NCBI GenBank assembly: GCA_947500415.1
Contig: CANMRT010000004.1
Coordinates: 62,001-126,000, forward strand
Length of the DNA: 64,000 bases
Origin: an uncultured Roseicyclus sp.
GTDB lineage: Bacteria > Pseudomonadota > Alphaproteobacteria > Rhodobacterales > Rhodobacteraceae
Reading direction: 5' to 3'
In this document: one piece after another, positions 45,028 to 53,662 of the stretch
Numbering within the stretch: position 1 is the stretch's first letter
Layout: every line of letters begins with the position of its first letter
Position numbers and translations under genes: made by a program
The notes under the pieces: model-generated
Seen by the model: the letters and a program-made list of their open reading frames with translations, nothing else
Told to the model about the DNA's origin: nothing
The model's database searches: none

Positions 45028-46161
45028 ATGATCGCACCGGCCACCATGGCAAAACTACACCGCGCATTGCCATTCTGGCTGTGCCTTTTGCTGATCCCGC
45101 TGATCGTTTTTGTGGCGACGATGGGCGGATGGTGGCTTTTGTTCATGCCGCTCAGCACGTGGTGGCTGTTCTCGGTTATCGACCACTTCGCGGGACTGGA
45201 GCTGGAGAATGCCGACCTTGAGACCTCTGAAGATCAGCTCTTCTGGTATCGTCTCATCACCCTTATCTGGCCACCCCTGCAAATCGCCACGATCTTCGGC
45301 GTGATCGCTTATGCCGTGCGCGCCGATCACCTGAGTGGGGTTGAGCTGTGGGGCCTTAGCTTCGGCCTCGGCATCCTGTGTGGGACCATCGGGATCAACT
45401 ATTCCCATGAGTTGATGCACCAAAAGCCCAAGCATGAACGTTGGTTGGGCGACATCCTTCTGGCCTGCGTTCTCTACTCGCATTTCCGCTCCGAGCACTT
45501 GCTGGTCCATCACCGCTATGTCGGCACCCGCCGCGACCCCGTGACAGCCCACTACAACGAAGGCTTCCATCGCTTTTTCCCGCGCGTGTTACGCGAGTCG
45601 TTCCTGTCAGCCTGGGGCGCAGAGAAGGCGATGCTTGCCCGCAAAGGCCTACCCGTATGGGACGGCTCCAACCCCTTCTGGCGCTACCTCGCACTACAAG
45701 CAGGCTTCCTTGCGTTAGCTTTGGCCATCGGCGGCTGGGTCGGGCTCTTAATGTTCCTCAACCAGGCCTTTGTGGCCATCTGGCAGTTGGAGCTGACGAA
45801 TTACGTTGAACACTACGGCCTGACCCGGAAGCATCTGGGCGGCGGGAAATACGAACACGTCCAACCGCGCCATTCCTGGAACGCCGCGCATAAAGCGTCA
45901 AACTGGCTGCTCATCAACCTGCAGCGCCATTCCGACCACCACTACAAGCCCGACCGGCGCTTTCCTTTGCTGCAGAACTACACCGAGGCCGAGGCCCCGC
46001 AGTTGCCCTACGGCTATCCGGTGATGACGGCCGCGGCGATGGTGCCGCCGCTTTGGAAGCGGATGATGAACCAACGCGTCAAACGGTGGCGGGCGATGTA
46101 TTACCCGGAGATCACGGAATGGCAGGCCTACAACAAAGGCCTGCATCCGCTGCCGCGCTAA
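45028..46161 (+). CDS. alkB: Alkane 1-monooxygenase (AlkB type)
   Basis: A 377-residue membrane diiron hydroxylase. All AlkB histidine motifs are present: NYSHELMHQKPKHERWLG, EHLLVHHRYVGTRRDPVTA, NYVEHYGLTRK and LQRHSDHHYKPDRRF. Six membrane segments are spread through the N-terminal half. It hydroxylates the terminal carbon of medium-chain alkanes using O2 and electrons from a rubredoxin, which is not encoded nearby. Marine roseobacters often carry it alone. The ATG at 45028 lies 30 bases after mutY. Confidence 0.92.
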   Translation: MIAPATMAKLHRALPFWLCLLLIPLIVFVATMGGWWLLFMPLSTWWLFSVIDHFAGLELENADLETSEDQLFWYRLITLIWPPLQIATIFGVIAYAVRADHLSGVELWGLSFGLGILCGTIGINYSHELMHQKPKHERWLGDILLACVLYSHFRSEHLLVHHRYVGTRRDPVTAHYNEGFHRFFPRVLRESFLSAWGAEKAMLARKGLPVWDGSNPFWRYLALQAGFLALALAIGGWVGLLMFLNQAFVAIWQLELTNYVEHYGLTRKHLGGGKYEHVQPRHSWNAAHKASNWLLINLQRHSDHHYKPDRRFPLLQNYTEAEAPQLPYGYPVMTAAAMVPPLWKRMMNQRVKRWRAMYYPEITEWQAYNKGLHPLPR

Positions 46162-46173
46162 AGTTTGATCATT

Positions 46174-46803
46174 TCAACGTTGCAGCGCGGGCGTTTTGCC
46201 GGCCATTTCTGAGCCCTCAGCCGCCGTCACAAGAAAATCAGCCACGTCGGCGCGGGAAATCAGCCCATTGCGCCATTCCGCCTTCTCGGTCAGCACCTTG
46301 TAGGCACCGCTCTTCCGGTTGTCCGACAGGATACCGGGGCGCGCAATGGTCCAGTCCAGATCGCTGTCGCGGATCAACTGTTCCTGAAGGTCTTTGTCAG
46401 CATAGGCGCGTCCAAGGAAAGCCTTTTGTGTCAGGCGTTCAGGGGTCGAGAGTTTCTCAGCCGAGTCACCCGCACCAAAGCCCGTCACCGTCAGCAACCG
46501 CTTGATCCCTGCCTTTTCCATCTGCTCGATCAGCACACGTGTGGCATCCGAGAACAGCGTTGTTTTCTTCAGGACGCGCGCATCGCGGGGCACGCCAAGG
46601 GTCAGGATCACCGCATCACAGCCATCGATGGCGTTGAAGACGTCCACCTCATTGGTGGCATCGCCCTCCATCACCTCAAGACCCTCCGCTTCCAGGTCCA
46701 GTCCATTGCGTGACATGGCGCGGACCTGATGGCCGCGTTCCAGCGCTTCATCCACGGCTTTGCGGCCAATGCCGCGGCTGGCTCCGATAATGGCGAGTTT
46801 CAT
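46174..46803 (-). CDS. NAD(P)H-binding protein (atypical SDR, BVR-B-like)
   Basis: A 209-residue Rossmann-fold protein. The N-terminal LAIIGASRGIGRKAVDEALE, DGCDAVILTLGVPRDAR, RLLTVTGFGAGDS and the later ARPGILSD are the atypical SDR (biliverdin reductase B / NmrA-like) pattern, lacking a Tyr-x3-Lys pair at the usual spot. Function unknown; some relatives sense NADP or reduce flavins. It converges on alkB. Confidence 0.85.
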   Translation of the reverse strand: MKLAIIGASRGIGRKAVDEALERGHQVRAMSRNGLDLEAEGLEVMEGDATNEVDVFNAIDGCDAVILTLGVPRDARVLKKTTLFSDATRVLIEQMEKAGIKRLLTVTGFGAGDSAEKLSTPERLTQKAFLGRAYADKDLQEQLIRDSDLDWTIARPGILSDNRKSGAYKVLTEKAEWRNGLISRADVADFLVTAAEGSEMAGKTPALQR

Positions 46804-46869
46804 GGGCGATACCTCCTACCCCACTAGATAGGCACGCCTCAGGCGGTTCCAACGGGGAAAGCCACAACG

Positions 46870-46897
46870 AAAAAGCCCGCCAGACGAATCCGGCGGG
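46870..46897 (-). terminator. Rho-independent terminator downstream of ccrM
   Basis: On the minus strand a 9-bp stem (CCCGCCGGA with TCTGGCGGG, one G-T pair) and TTCG loop, followed by a C and five T. It lies 84 bases after the ccrM stop. Confidence 0.88.
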
Positions 46898-46980
46898 ATA
46901 AGGTGGCCCGCGCCACACCTGATACAAAGCGCGCGGGCGGCAAGGTTCGTGATCGGAGGTCTTGGGAGCCTCCGAATGCC

Positions 46981-48179
<1,199 letters not shown>

Positions 48180-48193
48180 AGCCTATTACGATT

Positions 48194-48805
48194 TTATCCG
48201 CACAATATCTTGTGGATGGGGGCAAAGCTGCGCCGATGATGTTGGGTTACCCCTAGATCGTGTAGTCCGGCGGTGTGTTTCGCCGTCCCGTAGCCCATGT
48301 TCGTCTCCCAACCGTAACCCGGATGCATCAGGGCAAGCTCCTTCATCAGGGTATCGCGCCGCACTTTCGCCACAATCGAGGCCGCCGCGATGGAAACGGA
48401 CCGCCCGTCGCCCTTCACAACGCAGGTGGCAGGGCAGACAAGGCCGGGTGGAACCGCGTTTCCATCGATCAAGGCGTGGGTCGGGGCTGTCGCCAAACCG
48501 TCCAACGCGCGCCGCATCGCCAGAAACGTCGCCTGCCGAATATTGAGCGTGTCGATCTCCTCCACACTGGCCCATCCAAGCGACACGTCCGCAACGGCCT
48601 CGATCTCGACCGCCAGCACATCGCGCCGCGCTTCGGTCAGTTTCTTGGAATCGTTGAGGCCGTCGGGAATGCGCGCGGCATCCAGCACCACGGCACAGGC
48701 CGTCACCGGACCGGCCCAAGGCCCGCGCCCCACTTCATCTACCCCGGCGACGATGCCGCCGAGCTCTGCTTCCAAGGTGTGATCGGGTCCCATATTCCGG
48801 GTCAT
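48194..48805 (-). CDS. rnhB: Ribonuclease HII
   Basis: A 203-residue protein with the type 2 RNase H acidic core: AGVDEVGRGPWAGPV (the first catalytic Asp-Glu pair), DSKKL in LNDSKKLTEARRD, the Asp in ALIDGNAVPPG and YGWETNMGYGTAKH. It cuts RNA in RNA-DNA hybrids, including single ribonucleotides. Start was set at ATG 48805, with 48793 also possible. An upstream terminator (48815-48847) ends 9 bases before this start. The next gene on the same strand is ccrM. Confidence 0.94.
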   Translation of the reverse strand: MTRNMGPDHTLEAELGGIVAGVDEVGRGPWAGPVTACAVVLDAARIPDGLNDSKKLTEARRDVLAVEIEAVADVSLGWASVEEIDTLNIRQATFLAMRRALDGLATAPTHALIDGNAVPPGLVCPATCVVKGDGRSVSIAAASIVAKVRRDTLMKELALMHPGYGWETNMGYGTAKHTAGLHDLGVTQHHRRSFAPIHKILCG

Positions 48806-48814
48806 GCGCCAAAG

Positions 48815-48847
48815 AAAAAGGCGGCGCAACCGTGAGGTCACGCCGCC
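48815..48847 (-). terminator. Rho-independent terminator between the secreted protein and rnhB
   Basis: On the minus strand a 7-bp GGCGGCG / CGCCGCC stem with a 14-base loop ends in five T. It lies about 80 bases after the 48927 stop, and its T-run stops 9 bases before the rnhB start. Confidence 0.85.
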
Positions 48848-48926
48848 AACTGCTCGGTTGGTTTATGCCGCGCAGTTTAGCCCGGCGGACAGACGTGCCG
48901 CCGGACTGCGCCTTGGGGATCCGGAG

Positions 48927-49370
48927 TTAGCCGTGCGACCAGCCGTGGTTGGCCAGGCAGCGCGCGCCGTAGATCTGGCGCTGACCGCGCTGCGTCTGGA
49001 CCTGACGCAGGCAATTCGAGGGCAACAGATGAGCTTGCTGCGCGTGGTTTTGCATGCAGCGGCGCAAGTAGCCGCTGTAATTGCCATAGTAGCCGTGGCC
49101 TTGGATGTGACAGCGTGCGGGCGCAATGCGGTGATACGTGGGCTGTGGCTGATGAATAACCGGCGGATTGTGGCGATTGCCATTGTTCCGGCCCGCCTGG
49201 CTCAGCCCATAGAGCAGCAACAGCCCGCCAAAGATGGCCGCGGCCTCGGCGCCCTGGTTGTTGCGATGCCCATTCGCGCTGGCGGGTGTTGCGGTTGCGG
49301 TGATGCCGGTTGCGGCCAGAGTGATGGCCAAAACACCGGCGGTCAGGGTCTTGGAGAAGGTGCGAAACAT
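48927..49370 (-). CDS. Secreted His/Asn-rich protein of unknown function
   Basis: A 147-residue protein starting MFRTFSKTLTAGVLAITLAA with a signal peptide (cut near PASANG). The mature region begins with a hydrophobic stretch (AAAIFGGLLLLYGLSQAG), then is unusually rich in His, Asn and Gln (NNGNRHNPPVIHQPQP) and includes a Cys-containing block (RRCMQNHAQQAHLLPSNCLR). No family is recognised; the histidines suggest metal binding. It has its own terminator. Annotated relatives in this group are all hypothetical as far as I recall. Confidence 0.72.
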   Translation of the reverse strand: MFRTFSKTLTAGVLAITLAATGITATATPASANGHRNNQGAEAAAIFGGLLLLYGLSQAGRNNGNRHNPPVIHQPQPTYHRIAPARCHIQGHGYYGNYSGYLRRCMQNHAQQAHLLPSNCLRQVQTQRGQRQIYGARCLANHGWSHG

Positions 49371-49511
49371 GTCTTGGTCCCTTGTTTCGGTTTCGAGGAA
49401 GGGTTCAGGTCTTGGGTTTGGGCGCACTCATTCGGCGCTTGTGGCTCAACCCTCCCCCCTCCTCGCTTCGCCATGCAATTACGGCGCCGCGCTATCGGAT
49501 AACGGAGCGGG

Positions 49512-50009
49512 TTAGCGCAACGAAAACAGGCTGATCAGCATGGGACGCATCTCAAACACGTAGCAATTGCCAAGGGGACGCTCGGGGCTTGTGTAGCTGT
49601 CATCCCATTCAAGGCATCTGTTGGTTACAACCCATCCCTCGGGAATCGGCTGCGGGATCAGGCCCATCTGCGTGGCACCGGAATGCCGGACTTGGTAGGG
49701 CGCGGCTTCAACGCCCCAGGTCTCGGGTCGGGTCGAAGACCACTGCATTATGTCGCGGTAGGCGGGATGTGCATATTCACTGCCAAACAACCAAGCGGGA
49801 ACAGGTGCCGTTTCCAGATACGTCGGGGGAGCCATCACAAACGGATTCATCATCGTAGGCGAGGCAGGCCGCACGAGCGGCAAGTAGTCGGGGGTGCTGT
49901 TCGTACTCGACGACCAGCCAAAAGCGTCATGATCGGATTGCGCCTGTGCGGTCAGCCCAAGGCCAACGGAAAATACCGCCGCCAGCAAGGCGGATAAAGG
50001 TCTGGTCAT
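49512..50009 (-). CDS. Secreted protein of unknown function
   Basis: A 165-residue protein from ATG 50009, with a clear signal peptide (TRPLSALLAAVFSVGLGLT, cut near AQAQS). The mature part is proline-rich with two cysteines near the end (TNRCLEWDD and LGNCYVFEM), probably a disulfide. Conserved domains are not recognised. It is divergent from the 50253 gene over 243 bases, in which I see no gene. Confidence 0.7.
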   Translation of the reverse strand: MTRPLSALLAAVFSVGLGLTAQAQSDHDAFGWSSSTNSTPDYLPLVRPASPTMMNPFVMAPPTYLETAPVPAWLFGSEYAHPAYRDIMQWSSTRPETWGVEAAPYQVRHSGATQMGLIPQPIPEGWVVTNRCLEWDDSYTSPERPLGNCYVFEMRPMLISLFSLR

Positions 50010-50252
50010 GGAAATCTCATTTCGTGGAATCGCCGATGGACCAAAACGGCCCGAGCATTTGAAAGGTGTTATGTGCGGCGCTAATTGCCGTTGCCGAAAC
50101 CTTCGCCAAATCCCTCCCTGCAAGGCAAAAGCGCGCCTCTGCTATCTGATAACAGACCCGTGAGCAGGGCCTCGTAATTGAATGACAGGCCCCACATGCC
50201 CCATGTTGATCCGTGAAGCTGCCCCCTTTCAGCAAACAAACGAGCACTCACA

Positions 50253-50546
50253 ATGAAACGATTCTTTAAGCCCCTCCTCGCCGCCGCCGCACTTGCGGTG
50301 CTGGCCGGCCCACTCCACGCGGCATGTTACGCCGATTATCGCGCAAGGATGGATAACCCCTTGCGTCTGCATTACGGTGTGATCGAAGTGCCCCAAAGCG
50401 CATGTTCGGTCGGTGCCGCCTCTTCTGTCGTCTCCGGTCGTCTTGCCGCTCAAGGCTGGACGTTGGTGAACGTGAGCTCGGTCTTTGATGATTCCGGCCT
50501 CGCGTCGAGGAGGGCAGATGCCGGAGAATACTACCTCCGTTTCTGA
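50253..50546 (+). CDS. Small secreted protein (upstream partner of membrane winged-helix protein)
   Basis: A 97-residue periplasmic protein. A signal peptide (KRFFKPLLAAAALAVLAG, cut near LHAA) is followed by a compact region with two cysteines (AACYADYR and PQSACSVG), likely disulfide-bonded, and a short beta-rich end (AGEYYLRF). It overlaps the next gene by 29 bases (its stop lies within that gene), so the two are one unit. By analogy with ToxS, ToxR's periplasmic partner, it might bind the outer loop of the neighbour; that is inference. Confidence 0.75.
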   Translation: MKRFFKPLLAAAALAVLAGPLHAACYADYRARMDNPLRLHYGVIEVPQSACSVGAASSVVSGRLAAQGWTLVNVSSVFDDSGLASRRADAGEYYLRF

Positions 50547-51240
50547 CACGAAATTAACGGTATCAGACACGCGGATCGCTTCGACCCGCGTGGTTCAACT
50601 GGGCATTCTGGCGGTCGTCGCGGTTCTCGCGGTTTCCGCCGTTTTGCTGTTTTTGAACCTGCCTGATGCAGACGCCTTCAACGAGGCGGTCGTGAACGTG
50701 TTCGAGGCCAACGATGTCCGCAACCCGGACGCGATCCGCGTGTTGGAGATCCTCGCCCAATCCGGCACGACTTTCGCCAAGGTTCTGGCCAGCTATCGCG
50801 CCGTGATCTTCGTTTTGCTGATCTTCGCGACGGCACTCCTGGTGGCCTGTCTCGTTTTCCTTGTGACCATCATCACGCTGAACCGCCGCATTGGTGAGAT
50901 TGAGCGTCAGGGCATCCAGGTCTCGTCCCTGATTCTCAGCCGTGAAGAACGTGTGGTCCTCATCAACAACCTCGAATTCAAACTGACCGACGCCGCGATG
51001 GAGACGCTTTCCGTCTTGGCCGAAGCGCGCCTCGACGATGACGTCCTCAGCGGTGCGCAGATTGAGGCGATGGTGTCCGGCAAGCTCGAATCCGACGTAG
51101 ACGAAGCCGCGGGTGCCACCCGCATCAAACGCCTGCGCGACACGCTCGGCAATCAGATGGTGTCAGAGCTTCTGGTCAAGAACATCGCGCGGCGCGGCTA
51201 TATCCTCGCCATCGACAAAGACGTCATCAAGATGGTCTGA
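50518..51240 (+). CDS. Membrane-anchored winged-helix regulator (ToxR-like design)
   Basis: From ATG 50518 (AGGAGGGCAG 5-6 bases upstream) the product has 240 residues. Two membrane segments at about 23-45 and 86-112 flank a periplasmic loop rich in Asp/Glu/Asn. The C-terminal half matches an OmpR/PhoB-type winged helix: KLTDAAMETLSVLAEARL, LSGAQIEAMVSGKLES, RIKRLRDTLGNQMVSELLVK and ARRGYILAIDKD, the last resembling the GYxL wing. The order (membrane part first) differs from ToxR, where the DNA domain is N-terminal, so it may be an independent solution. No receiver domain. Its target is unknown. Confidence 0.7.
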   Translation: MPENTTSVSDTKLTVSDTRIASTRVVQLGILAVVAVLAVSAVLLFLNLPDADAFNEAVVNVFEANDVRNPDAIRVLEILAQSGTTFAKVLASYRAVIFVLLIFATALLVACLVFLVTIITLNRRIGEIERQGIQVSSLILSREERVVLINNLEFKLTDAAMETLSVLAEARLDDDVLSGAQIEAMVSGKLESDVDEAAGATRIKRLRDTLGNQMVSELLVKNIARRGYILAIDKDVIKMV

Positions 51241-51243
51241 CGC

Positions 51244-52170
51244 GTGGATCACGCGCCTTACCCTGGCCTCAACCCGGACCTGTGGGACCTCGTGGCCGAA
51301 CTGGCCCGTGACCCAAACCCGGTGCCAGAACACCTGCGCCCGACCGCACAGCTTCGCGCGGCAATAGAAGAAGTGGAAGCGCTCAGCCCACCACTGCCTG
51401 AAGGCGTTAAGACGCGTGACCAAACCTTTCGCCACGGGCATCGCGATGTCCCGTATCGAACTTACACCACTGCGACCCCGCGCCCCGAAACCATGCTCTA
51501 CTTCCACGGCGGTGGTTGGAGCATGGGCAGCCTCGATGGCCACGACGCTGTCTGCGCCGATATCGCCCTGCAAACCGGCCTTCGCGTCGTCAGCCTCGAC
51601 TTCGCCCTGGCCCCGGAAAATCCCTATCCGGCCGCGCTGAACGAATGCGTCGCCGGCGTCGACCATCTGCGTGGCGCAGGCGCGAACTCCCTTTGGCTCG
51701 GCGGTGATAGCGCGGGCGGCAACCTCGCCCTTTGCACGGCCCTCAAACTCCGCGACCTTGGCCAAGACCCCGCCGCAGGCCTCCTCCTCTTCTATCCCGC
51801 TCTGGATCCAAGTTGCGCTTTCCCGTCCCACAAAACCCACGCCGACGCGCCGTATCTGTCGCATCTGTCAATGCGTCGCTGCTGGTCTGACTACCTGGGT
51901 GCAACCAACCCCACACCTTATGCAGCACCTCTCACCGCTGATCTGCGCGGCCTTCCGCAAACAATCATCCAAACCGCCGAACTTGATCCGCTGGTCGATG
52001 AAGGTGCCTCCCTCGCCCAACGCCTTACCAACGCAGGAACCCCAGTTTGGCACGACGTGGCTCGAGGCATCATCCATGGCTACGTCCGTTTCCGCGACCG
52101 CTCCCCCAGCTCCGCCGCGGCCTTCACTTGCGCGACCGATGCCCTTTCAAAAGCACTCGCCGCACCTTGA
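51244..52170 (+). CDS. Alpha/beta hydrolase of the HSL (hormone-sensitive lipase) family
   Basis: A 308-residue cytoplasmic esterase. The HSL oxyanion motif HGGGW (FHGGGWSMGS), the nucleophile elbow LGGDSAGGNLALC, the catalytic acid near ELDPLVDEG and the His in GIIHGYVRF are all present. It would hydrolyse short-chain esters. The start is GTG at 51244, 3 bases after the preceding stop, so it is probably translated from the same transcript as the membrane winged-helix gene. Confidence 0.88.
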   Translation: MDHAPYPGLNPDLWDLVAELARDPNPVPEHLRPTAQLRAAIEEVEALSPPLPEGVKTRDQTFRHGHRDVPYRTYTTATPRPETMLYFHGGGWSMGSLDGHDAVCADIALQTGLRVVSLDFALAPENPYPAALNECVAGVDHLRGAGANSLWLGGDSAGGNLALCTALKLRDLGQDPAAGLLLFYPALDPSCAFPSHKTHADAPYLSHLSMRRCWSDYLGATNPTPYAAPLTADLRGLPQTIIQTAELDPLVDEGASLAQRLTNAGTPVWHDVARGIIHGYVRFRDRSPSSAAAFTCATDALSKALAAP

Positions 52171-52286
52171 AAGGCGAAACGGGTCAACGCTCTCGCGCCA
52201 ACCCGTCCATCTTTGTTCCGGAATTAGGCTGGGGAAGACGAACCCGAGGGCAGCGCCCCCTCTTCCCTAATCCCCAAAACTTGCGT

Positions 52287-52571
52287 TCAGCAGTAAGGCG
52301 CACCGCGACCTTGACCAGCGGCGTCAGAAATCGCCCCGGTGTCCGCATCCGTCGCACCGGTCGAAACACCGCCCGAGCCACGCGGGCAACTGGCTGAGTC
52401 CGTCCAGGCGCCATTGTCGGCATCAGCGGCAACTGCAGCCGTCGGGATCGTCGCAACCGCGCCAGCAGCACCACCAGCGGCCATCAGGCCCATAAAGCGG
52501 CGTCGGCTTTTTGTACGATCTGTCGCGATCTCAGCGTCGATCAGCGTCTTTTGTTTCTTGCCATCGGACAT
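52287..52571 (-). CDS. Tat-exported Cys-terminal small protein, paralogue 1
   Basis: A 94-residue protein. After a hydrophilic Lys-rich start comes a twin-arginine signal (KSRRRFMGLMAAGGAAGAVA), cut near AVAAD. The ~45-residue mature part is acidic, glycine-rich and ends QGRGAPYC. It shares DNGAWTD, GRGSGGV-like RGSGGVSTG and the final GRGAPYC with the two neighbours at 52727 and 53197. Its GGAGCTTCGGCC leader lies just before the start. Role unknown; the repeated Asp/Asn/Gly motifs suggest calcium binding or a modification target. A conserved promoter precedes it. Confidence 0.75.
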   Translation of the reverse strand: MSDGKKQKTLIDAEIATDRTKSRRRFMGLMAAGGAAGAVATIPTAAVAADADNGAWTDSASCPRGSGGVSTGATDADTGAISDAAGQGRGAPYC

Positions 52572-52615
52572 TGGCCGAAGCTCCTGTATTGTCTGAGACT
52601 ACCAAATTGGCCTTG

Positions 52616-52644
52616 AATCTGCCTGATCTGGCCTTTTCGGTCAA
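52616..52644 (-). promoter_or_regulatory. Putative promoter of paralogue 1
   Basis: TTGACC and CAGATT are 17 bases apart on the minus strand, ending about 45 bases before the ATG. TTGACC lies 68 bases from the start codon, matching 69 and 66 in the other two copies. The -10 overlaps a GATTC site. Confidence 0.5.
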
Positions 52645-52726
52645 TGCGGGCAAACCGCCAGATGACCTACGAACCAAACCCCCGCCCAGATAGAGCGGTG
52701 GCTTTCCTCTGTCTGTGAGGAACGAC

Positions 52727-53026
52727 CTAGCAGAATGGCGCGCCGCGACCGTGACCACCTAGATCTGTGCCGGTCGAACCATCATCCGCATCAGAAATGC
52801 CGGTATAGACGCCGCCGCTGCCGCGACCGCAGCCGCCAGTGTCGGTCCACGTGCCATTGTCGCTATCAGTCAGCGCCTGCGCTTGGGTCTCGCTTGGGGC
52901 AAGCGACCCAACCGCACCGGCCACGCCAGCGGCGGCCATCAGGCCCATGAACCCACGGCGTCCCTCAGGGCGATCCGTCACAATCTGTTCGTCCGTCAGG
53001 GTCTTTTGTCTATTGTCGCTGGACAT
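52727..53026 (-). CDS. Tat-exported Cys-terminal small protein, paralogue 2
   Basis: A 99-residue paralogue: twin-arginine region EGRRGFMGLMAAAGVAGAVG, cut near TQAQA, then an acidic mature part with TDSDNGTWTD, GCGRGSGGVYTGISDADDG and GTDLGGHGRGAPFC at the end. Three cysteines are confined to the mature region. It has the same SRRxFMGL-type signal core as the other two, and a GGAGCTTCGGCCC leader. Unrecognised function. Confidence 0.78.
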   Translation of the reverse strand: MSSDNRQKTLTDEQIVTDRPEGRRGFMGLMAAAGVAGAVGSLAPSETQAQALTDSDNGTWTDTGGCGRGSGGVYTGISDADDGSTGTDLGGHGRGAPFC

Positions 53027-53071
53027 GGGCCGAAGCTCCTCTGCTCGTCTGGCTTTACTCAATGGCCTTGG

Positions 53072-53100
53072 CATTAGCCGCAACACTCCTTTGCGGTCAA
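53072..53100 (-). promoter_or_regulatory. Putative promoter of paralogue 2
   Basis: TTGACC and CTAATG on the minus strand, 17 bases apart. TTGACC lies 69 bases from the start codon. Confidence 0.5.
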
Positions 53101-53138
53101 TGCAGGCGATCCTGCAGTTCATGCCAAAGTCGCCCACG

Positions 53139-53170
53139 AAAAAGGGGCCGACACATCCCGTGACGACCCC
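53139..53170 (-). terminator. Likely terminator of paralogue 3
   Basis: On the minus strand, a 7-bp stem GGGGTCG / CGGCCCC (one G-T pair) with a 13-base loop is followed by five T. It lies 26 bases after the paralogue 3 stop, so paralogues 2 and 3 are transcribed separately. Confidence 0.7.
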
Positions 53171-53196
53171 TTCCAATCATGTGATGGAAACTGCGT

Positions 53197-53499
53197 TTAG
53201 CAGCCGCCGCGGCCCTGGCCGCCCAGATCAGTACCGGCAGAGCCGTTGTCGGCGTCGGTGATGCCGGTGTTGTAACCACCCGAGCCACGGCCATAGCCAA
53301 CAGCGTCGGTGCACGAGCCGTTGTCGCTATCGGTGTAGCCAGTTTGTGCCACAGCCGATCCGGCAGTCACACCCACAACGCCTGCGCCTGCAGCAACACC
53401 GCCTGCGGCCACAAGGCCCATAAAGCGGCGGCGGCCCTCAGGGCGCTCTGTGCCAATTTCCGCGTCGGAAAGGGTCTTCTTTTTCTTATCGCTGGACAT
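53197..53499 (-). CDS. Tat-exported Cys-terminal small protein, paralogue 3
   Basis: A 100-residue protein with the strongest twin-arginine signal of the three (PEGRRRFMGLVAAGGVAAGA), cut near AVAQT. The mature part reads as repeats of a DxDNG/GxGRGSGG theme: TDSDNGSCTD, GRGSGGYNTG, DADNGSAGTD and GGQGRGGC at the end. It is closest to the divergent JmjC/cupin gene, 163 bases from its start. The GGAGCCTTGGCTC leader differs slightly. Its role is unknown. Confidence 0.78.
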   Translation of the reverse strand: MSSDKKKKTLSDAEIGTERPEGRRRFMGLVAAGGVAAGAGVVGVTAGSAVAQTGYTDSDNGSCTDAVGYGRGSGGYNTGITDADNGSAGTDLGGQGRGGC

Positions 53500-53541
53500 G
53501 AGCCAAGGCTCCTTTCTTGATGTCTTGCTGTATCGACGCGG

Positions 53542-53570
53542 ACCCTGTCCGATGTTTTTCGCTCGGTCAA
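53542..53570 (-). promoter_or_regulatory. Putative promoter of paralogue 3
   Basis: TTGACC and a poor -10 (CAGGGT) on the minus strand, 17 bases apart. TTGACC lies 66 bases from the start codon. The -35 and spacing match paralogues 1 and 2. Confidence 0.4.
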
Positions 53571-53662
53571 TCCCGGGACTCATGTATGCAGCAATCCGAT
53601 TGAACATAGCGCCTCACCGTGGTCTGAGTGTCACGATTGAACGCCATAACGAACGAGCCAGC

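Noticed and set aside
46906-46938. GCCCGCGC ... GCGCGGGC inverted repeat near the ccrM end
   Set aside because: The loop is long and no T-run follows; the nearby 46870-46897 hairpin is a much better terminator.
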